Source of the DNA: Chitinophagaceae bacterium
GTDB taxonomy: Bacteria > Bacteroidota > Bacteroidia > Chitinophagales > Chitinophagaceae
Reading direction: 5' to 3'
Assembly (NCBI GenBank): GCA_021738605.1
Contig: JAIPBY010000104.1
Location: 1 to 8,323, forward strand
DNA: 8,323 bases
Shown: one piece after another, positions 6,345-8,323 of the stretch
Layout: each line of letters starts with the position of its first letter
How positions within the stretch are numbered: the stretch's first letter is position 1
Notes under the pieces: generated by a model
What the model was told of the DNA's origin: nothing
Databases searched by the model: none
Seen by the model: only the letters and a program-made list of their open reading frames with translations
Translations under genes and position numbers: made by a program

Positions 6345-8323
6345 GTGAGATTAAAGAGTTTAGAAATCAAGGGTTTCAAGAGTTTTGCGGACAAAACGGT
6401 CCTCAATTTTGACGAGGGAATCACCGGTGTAATTGGCCCAAATGGCTGTGGGAAGAGCAATATTGTAGACTCAATCCGTTGGGTGATAGGGGAACACAAG
6501 ATCAGCAACCTGAGGAGTGAGAATCTTGAAAGCCTGGTTTTTAATGGGTCAAAGACCCGAGGTGCCAGTGGTTTGGCAGAGGTGAGCCTTACTTTCGACA
6601 ATACCAAAAATCTGTTGCCCACTGAGTTCAACACAGTTACTGTTACAAGGAAGTTTTATAAAAGCGGAGAGAGTGAATACAGGCTGAACGATGTTCAGTG
6701 CCGTTTGAAGGATATTCACAATCTTTTCCTGGATACTGGCGTTAGCACAGACAGCTATGCCATCATGGAATTGGGCATGGTTGATGACATCATCAAAGAC
6801 AAGGAAAACAGCCGCCGGAAAATGCTGGAACAGGCAGCAGGGATCAGCATCTACAAGACCAGAAAAAAAGAGGCTAAACTGAAGCTAGACGCGACAGAGC
6901 AGGATTTGGCCAGGATTGAGGATCTTCTTTTTGAGATACACAATCAACTTAAAATGTTGGAGAGCCAGGCCAAAAAGGCTGAAAAATACTTTGAGATCAA
7001 AAAAGAATACAAGGTAAAGTCAATTGAATTGGCGAAGGCTGCCCTTGAGGGTTTCAACATCCAGTACCGTGAACTGACTGAGCAACAGCAGCAAGAATCC
7101 GATCGAAAGATTGGGGTCGACACAAAGATCACAAATGAAGAGGCTGACCTTGAAAAAGAAAAGCTTCAGTTTGTTGAGGAGGAAAAAGCATTGCAGCTCC
7201 TGCAGCAATCCTATAACGAACTGGTAAACGGCATCAGGGGAAAGGAAAATGAAAAAAACCTTGCCCAGCAGCGGTTACAATATCTCCGTGAAAAGGAGAA
7301 ATCATTGAATGATTTTCTATCCAAAGCAGGCGGTCAATCAGCTGGATTGGAAGAAAGCATCCAGTTTTCAAACCTTCAAATAACGGAGGAAGAGGCAAAG
7401 CTGGTGACCCTGCAATCCAGTATTGATCAGCTCAAATCAAATGTAGACCTGAACAGGAAAGCGTTTGATGAGAAGCGGGTATTGGTGGATGAACTGCGGA
7501 GAAAAAATCAATCGGTGCAAAGAAGCCAGTTTGAGGCAGAGAAAAATGTGGCCATCAGGGATACCTCATTGATGAACATCGAGAAATCGATCAACCACAT
7601 CAATGAGGAGCAATCACAGCGCCAGGCACAGTTGACAGACTTCACCGTTCAACGGGATGAAAATGCATCTGCATTGGATGGAGAAAAATCCAACCTGGAA
7701 ACACTGCAAAAGCAACATGAAGAGGTGAAAGGACAGATTCTCCAGACACAATCCAAACTTGAAAACCTCCGTTCTCATCTTGCCGATGAAAACAGAAAGC
7801 TGGATTCAAAGAAGAATGAACATGCATTGCTCAAGAGCCTGATTGACAAAATGGAGGGTTATCCAGAGAGTGTTAAATTCCTTCATAAGAATACCGGATG
7901 GAACCATTCTTCACCGATTCTCTCTGACATCATCTATGTAAAAGAATCCTATCGTGCAGCCGTTGAAAACGTGTTGGAGCCGTATCTCAATTATTATGTA
8001 GTCAGTAACCTTACCGAAGGGCTTCAGGCAGTACACCTGCTGGATGCCAATAAAAAAGGGAAGGCCAATTTCTTCATGCTGGACAAGCTTAATGAAGTGT
8101 ATGCTTCAAAAAACATCAAGGCGGAAAATATTGCTGGCACTATTCCTGCAACCGATGTTGTAGAATACGACCCACGCTTTGAGAATCTCATCAAACACTT
8201 GCTGGGGAACGTCCTCATTGCAGAAGATGAGTCTGCTTTGGAAATTTCGACTTCCAATGTGATTCTTGAAAAGCACGGAAAATATGTGAAAGGTCAGTAT
8301 TCACTGACAGGTGGAAGTGTTGG
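6345..8323 (+). CDS. smc: Chromosome segregation protein SMC (3' partial, N-terminal 659 residues)
   Basis: SMC is the ATPase core of the bacterial condensin that organises and separates chromosomes. The frame stays open from GTG 6345 to the right edge, so the gene is cut by the window; a full protein would be near 1,150-1,200 residues. It opens with RLKSLEIKGFKSFADKT, the standard SMC start, which fixes the GTG; purine-rich AAAGAAA precedes it. Walker A is GPNGCGKS (31-38). RWVIGEH follows, with H51 where most SMC proteins have the Q-loop Gln. A region rich in head-domain motifs runs to the SRRKMLEQAAGI segment (about 162-173). Residues about 175-500 are Lys/Glu/Gln-rich coiled coil, and about 503-659 are the hinge, ending in the LTGGSVG glycine motif. 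The C-terminal arm, signature motif and Walker B are outside. Codon use is GC-richer than in the glycan genes. It is a core gene unrelated to the glycan run. Confidence 0.97.
   Translation, partial: MRLKSLEIKGFKSFADKTVLNFDEGITGVIGPNGCGKSNIVDSIRWVIGEHKISNLRSENLESLVFNGSKTRGASGLAEVSLTFDNTKNLLPTEFNTVTVTRKFYKSGESEYRLNDVQCRLKDIHNLFLDTGVSTDSYAIMELGMVDDIIKDKENSRRKMLEQAAGISIYKTRKKEAKLKLDATEQDLARIEDLLFEIHNQLKMLESQAKKAEKYFEIKKEYKVKSIELAKAALEGFNIQYRELTEQQQQESDRKIGVDTKITNEEADLEKEKLQFVEEEKALQLLQQSYNELVNGIRGKENEKNLAQQRLQYLREKEKSLNDFLSKAGGQSAGLEESIQFSNLQITEEEAKLVTLQSSIDQLKSNVDLNRKAFDEKRVLVDELRRKNQSVQRSQFEAEKNVAIRDTSLMNIEKSINHINEEQSQRQAQLTDFTVQRDENASALDGEKSNLETLQKQHEEVKGQILQTQSKLENLRSHLADENRKLDSKKNEHALLKSLIDKMEGYPESVKFLHKNTGWNHSSPILSDIIYVKESYRAAVENVLEPYLNYYVVSNLTEGLQAVHLLDANKKGKANFFMLDKLNEVYASKNIKAENIAGTIPATDVVEYDPRFENLIKHLLGNVLIAEDESALEISTSNVILEKHGKYVKGQYSLTGGSV

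Noticed and set aside
6278..6634. Reverse-strand frame of 118 codons opposite the start of smc
   Set aside because: It overlaps the Walker A region of smc on the other strand and has no family features.

Overview
The window looks like Bacteroidota, probably near the Chitinophagales. This rests on a PorP/SprF-type outer-membrane protein fused to TSP3 repeats and an OmpA domain, a Bacteroidota-style SMC protein (an ELGMVDDII segment where most bacteria have a GQG motif), moderate to low GC, few clear Shine-Dalgarno sites, and a TAnnTTTG-type promoter element. All recognisable genes lie on the + strand. The assignment comes from reading motifs and recalled family sequences; no search was run.

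Layout: (1) positions 3-1655 hold the 3' part of a PorP/SprF-TSP3-OmpA protein whose start lies outside the window. (2) Positions 1661-6215 hold five tightly packed glycan genes: a NodB-type polysaccharide deacetylase, a GT4 glycosyltransferase, a PglD/NeuD-type sugar acetyltransferase, a PglE-type DegT aminotransferase, and a PglC-type monotopic phosphoglycosyl transferase. Junctions range from a 53-bp overlap to a 5-bp gap, so they probably form one transcription unit, which may include the outer-membrane gene. (3) A 129-bp spacer (6216-6344) has a possible promoter and no convincing terminator. (4) From 6345 to the right edge runs the first 659 codons of smc, starting at GTG and still open at the edge; it covers the ATPase head half, the first coiled-coil arm and most of the hinge.

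How the genes fit together: the aminotransferase, acetyltransferase and phosphoglycosyl transferase match the last steps of the UDP-N,N'-diacetylbacillosamine route. The 4-keto sugar is aminated, then N-acetylated, and the sugar phosphate is moved to undecaprenyl phosphate. The GT4 enzyme would add a further sugar and the deacetylase could trim an N-acetyl group. The required 4,6-dehydratase (PglF-like), any flippase or polymerase, and any oligosaccharyltransferase are not in the window, so the final glycan (capsule, O-antigen or protein-linked) cannot be told. The most interesting point is the near-seamless join of this module to a type IX secretion/gliding-type outer-membrane protein. I see no mobile element, CRISPR array, tRNA or rRNA.
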